Positions 4,526 through 6,642 of a stretch of DNA of 6,642 nt are shown piece by piece. A program made the position numbers and the translations under genes. The notes under the pieces were generated by a model that made no database searches, was not told the origin of the DNA, and saw only the letters and a program-made list of their open reading frames with translations. How positions within the stretch are numbered: position 1 is the stretch's first letter; every line of letters begins with the position of its first letter. Source of the DNA: Rickettsiales bacterium (GTDB lineage Bacteria > Pseudomonadota > Alphaproteobacteria > Rs-D84); assembly GCA_031273075.1 (NCBI GenBank), contig JAISSM010000005.1:1-6642 (forward strand), given 5' to 3'.

Positions 4526-5658
4526 CACATGCGCATCGGCATAAGGATGAACATCGAATCGGTATCCTTGGCCGCGGATTTTATAAGCGTCGGGCTTAAC
4601 GCGTCCTGCATCGCCATCTGCATTTTGTCGCCGCCGTCGACCTGGTTCGCGATATCAAGCAGAAAGCGCAGGTTGAACGATATGCTGAAATTATCGTCGC
4701 TGTTGTATTCGATGTCCATCTCCTCCGTTCCCGCGACGGCGTTGCCGTCGTCTTTGCTGGACACGCTGGCCACCATTTTGTTCATGGAGAACGCAAGCTG
4801 GACCGTTTTGGTTTTGTCATTCGACGCGGCGGACACCAAATCGACCGCGTGGACGAAGTTTTTCGTATTGAGGGCCGCCAATTTGTCGTTCGCCTTCGGA
4901 ATAACGATCCTGTAATTCGGATACTGCGCGTCGACAAGCTTGCTTGTCAAAACGGCGCCGCCGATCGTAAAGCGGATCTTCGTATCCGACAATTCGACCT
5001 CCACATCGTCGACCTTCACGTCCGATAAAAGCCCCGACACCTCCGAAACAAGCCTTCGCGGCAATATGACCGCCGGCATCTTTTCCGATCCGGCCGGCGC
5101 GGTTATCGCGCAGAGGGCCAGACGCTGAGAATCCGTCGCGACCGCCGTCAATTTCTTGTCGTCGCCTATATGGAAATATATCCCGCCAAGGTGATAGCGC
5201 ACGTCGTCGGTCGGGATCGCGAATTTAGTCTGGTTGACAAGGCGCGCCAGATCGTCCGTGTTCATTTTGAACTTCACCGTGGCGCTTGGAGCGACCATGG
5301 CCGGGAAATTGTCGGCGGGCATGGTTTGGAATTTGAAGACGGATCGGCCGCTTGACGTGACAAACTCTCCGGCGTCCGACAACTTTACCTTTATTTCCGC
5401 ATCCTCCGGAAGCTTCCTTACAAAGTCATAGAACGTTTGGACCGGTATGGTGATCGACCCGCCGGTAAGAACATCCGCCGCAACGCGCTCCACCAATTCC
5501 AAATCCACATTCGTCGCGGTCAATATCAGATCGCTGTTCGTGGCCTCTATCTTCACGTTTGAAAGTATCGGAAGCGTGTTCCTTTTCTCTATTATGGACT
5601 GCATATGTCCAAGCGCGCCCGCCAACGCCTGTCTGTAAACCGAAAACTCCAAACTCAT
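4525..5658 (-). CDS. dnaN: DNA polymerase III beta subunit (sliding clamp)
   Basis: DnaN forms a ring-shaped dimer around DNA and tethers the replicative polymerase and many repair proteins. The 377-residue length is normal, with three similar clamp domains of about 120 residues. Recognisable segments are RNTLPILSNVKIEA near residues 25-38, IPVQTFYDFVRKLPED in domain I, LVNQTKFAIPTDDVRYHLGGIYFH and TAVATDSQRLAL in domain II, QYPNYRIVIPKAN at the entry to domain III, and the C-terminal FILMPMRM, which contributes to the peptide-binding pocket. The ATG at 5658 is chosen over an in-frame upstream ATG at 5724 because homology begins with MSLEFSV and AGGAG lies 7 nt before it. Its context is unusual: instead of dnaA or recF it follows an AsmA-like gene by 73 nt and overlaps mltG by one base. 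Confidence 0.97.
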   Translation of the reverse strand: MSLEFSVYRQALAGALGHMQSIIEKRNTLPILSNVKIEATNSDLILTATNVDLELVERVAADVLTGGSITIPVQTFYDFVRKLPEDAEIKVKLSDAGEFVTSSGRSVFKFQTMPADNFPAMVAPSATVKFKMNTDDLARLVNQTKFAIPTDDVRYHLGGIYFHIGDDKKLTAVATDSQRLALCAITAPAGSEKMPAVILPRRLVSEVSGLLSDVKVDDVEVELSDTKIRFTIGGAVLTSKLVDAQYPNYRIVIPKANDKLAALNTKNFVHAVDLVSAASNDKTKTVQLAFSMNKMVASVSSKDDGNAVAGTEEMDIEYNSDDNFSISFNLRFLLDIANQVDGGDKMQMAMQDALSPTLIKSAAKDTDSMFILMPMRM

Positions 5659-5694
5659 AACAAAACTCCTGTTAATGCCTTTATCACACCGCTC

Positions 5695-5724
5695 AGAATA
5701 CCAAAAAAACCGCCTTTGACGCAA
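5695..5724 (-). promoter_or_regulatory. Possible dnaN promoter
   Basis: In the 73-nt gap after the AsmA-like gene, TTGCGT (5724-5719) and TATTCT (5700-5695) are 18 nt apart. Each hexamer matches the sigma-70 consensus only partly, so this is a plausible internal promoter and not a firm one. No terminator hairpin was found in this gap, so read-through from the upstream gene is also possible. Confidence 0.35.
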
Positions 5725-5731
5725 GCATTAT

Positions 5732-6642
5732 TTAATCGTCGATAAAGTTTTGGGCCAATTTGTCGACCGGCTGGATCATAAACGCGGGGTCGCCGCGCTC
5801 CGACTTCGGCGCGCCCGCGCCAAACGCCGTTCTGCACGGGGAATCGTCTTCGCGCAAATTCTGGATCACTTCTCTGCCGACAAGCCCCACGCCCGCCCCG
5901 ACCAAAAGCCCGACGCCGCCGGTAAGCAGGCCCGCCGCGACGACCGCGCCGCCCGCCGCCGTCACCAATTTCTCCGCGACCGCCGCGCGGTTCAACTGCA
6001 AATCCGGTTCCGCCAAGTTGCCCGCGAACTCCATGGAATTCACAAGATTGCCCGTCATCGACCATTTTATCCCTTCAACCGGCGTGGTATTCAGAGATAT
6101 GCTCATGGTTTCATTGGCAAAGTCCATCCACCCGACCGCGCGCATGTTCACCGCCTTGGTCTGGACGGCGACGTTTTTATCCATTTCAAAGCGGCCTTCG
6201 CGGATTTTCAAGTTCGCGGCGGCGCACGATATCGGCATCTGTTTTTTCCGTCCGGAAAATATGCCCTCCACGCCTTCCTTTATCGATGTCAGAAAGTCGC
6301 GGCCGTAAAGAACGCTTATAAGTTTTTCGTGGGCGTATCCGCCCGCGCTTGAAACTCCGCGAACCGACCCGGTAATGGAGCCCATAAGTTCGGACAGGTC
6401 TTTGCCCGATCCCTTCACATAGACGTCGGCGTCCATCGGAAGGCCGGATATATAATCCGGATAATACAAGGACGCCATGATCTCATCTGCGGCGACGTCC
6501 CTTATCACGCCCGCCGCGCGGACGTCAAGGGCGCCGTCACTATCCGCCCGGGCCAAGGCCTTCGCGCGCACGCGGCCGCCCATAAATCCGACATTGACCG
6601 TCAAATCCGCATTCGCGTCCCTGATCTTCGCGTTAAGGTCTA
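5732..6642 (-). CDS. AsmA-family envelope protein, C-terminal 302 residues (5' end off the window)
   Basis: The frame is open from the window edge to TAA at 5732, giving 302 visible residues; the N-terminus, with any membrane anchor, is outside. The visible part resembles the C-terminal domain of AsmA-like proteins: many short amphipathic beta-strands, an internal Cys segment (PISCAAANLKIREGRF), then strand pairs such as VGWMDFANETMSISLNTTP and GNLVNSMEFAGNLAEPDLQLN. A Gly/Ala/Val-rich hydrophobic stretch follows (about visible residues 226-255), then the typical DDSPCRTAF ending with its Cys and a polar tail. Family members are large inner-membrane-anchored periplasmic proteins linked to outer-membrane biogenesis and phospholipid transport between membranes; the exact subfamily cannot be told from this part. 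It lies 73 nt upstream of dnaN on the same strand. Family assignment is by remembered pattern, with no search. Confidence 0.75.
   Translation of the reverse strand, partial: DLNAKIRDANADLTVNVGFMGGRVRAKALARADSDGALDVRAAGVIRDVAADEIMASLYYPDYISGLPMDADVYVKGSGKDLSELMGSITGSVRGVSSAGGYAHEKLISVLYGRDFLTSIKEGVEGIFSGRKKQMPISCAAANLKIREGRFEMDKNVAVQTKAVNMRAVGWMDFANETMSISLNTTPVEGIKWSMTGNLVNSMEFAGNLAEPDLQLNRAAVAEKLVTAAGGAVVAAGLLTGGVGLLVGAGVGLVGREVIQNLREDDSPCRTAFGAGAPKSERGDPAFMIQPVDKLAQNFIDD

Noticed and set aside
5655..6065. 136-codon minus-strand ORF rich in Gly and Arg
   Set aside because: It is out of frame with the AsmA-like gene and runs over the start of dnaN; low-complexity composition points to a shadow frame.
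5750..6352. Plus-strand ORFs of 200 and 182 codons
   Set aside because: They lie wholly opposite the AsmA-like gene. Their Arg/Ala/Pro-rich composition is what GC-rich third positions produce on the opposite strand.

Overview
The window reads as chromosomal DNA of a Gram-negative bacterium, most likely a divergent member of the Alphaproteobacteria. This rests on the alphaproteobacterial look of ribosomal proteins S12 (124 aa, Lys43 and Lys88 kept) and S7 (157 aa) and of the EF-G N-terminus. An outer-membrane barrel with a signal peptide and a terminal Phe, and an AsmA-like protein, show that the cell has an outer membrane. Coding regions are fairly GC-rich at third positions, while the spacers are clearly AT-rich. 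The lineage is inferred from remembered family sequences, not from a search.

Every gene lies on the minus strand, so transcription runs from high to low coordinates. The order is: the C-terminal part of an AsmA-like envelope protein (to 5732), dnaN (5658-4525), mltG (4525-3479), a small outer-membrane beta-barrel protein (3232-2687), then the str cluster rpsL (2365-1991), an unrecognised 55-codon ORF (1979-1812), rpsG (1742-1269) and the first 365 codons of fusA (from 1097, running off the left edge). dnaN and mltG overlap by one base and must be co-transcribed. The barrel gene is a separate unit. The str cluster has its own near-consensus sigma-70 promoter and a leader of roughly 120 nt.

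The unusual content is between the genes. The two long spacers (mltG to barrel gene, barrel gene to rpsL) share one architecture: a hairpin terminator starting inside the stop codon, then a 95-bp symmetric repeat, then a second terminator-like hairpin, then a promoter whose -35 abuts that hairpin. Each 95-bp repeat has four 7-nt units, an 8-bp GC-rich stem-loop and four inverted 7-nt units. The two copies have identical spacing and differ in the stem by one compensatory base-pair change. A separate 7-nt tandem repeat lies inside mltG and is translated as part of its membrane anchor. The rpsG-fusA spacer can fold into a closed branched structure ending just before the fusA ribosome-binding site, and the rpsL leader contains a long interrupted hairpin. 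Both are candidate regulatory RNAs of the translation-machinery operon.

Functionally the window pairs a translation block (S12, S7, EF-G) with replication and envelope genes: the sliding clamp, a peptidoglycan-chain terminase, an outer-membrane barrel and an AsmA-like protein. No transposase, integrase, CRISPR array, tRNA or rRNA is visible.
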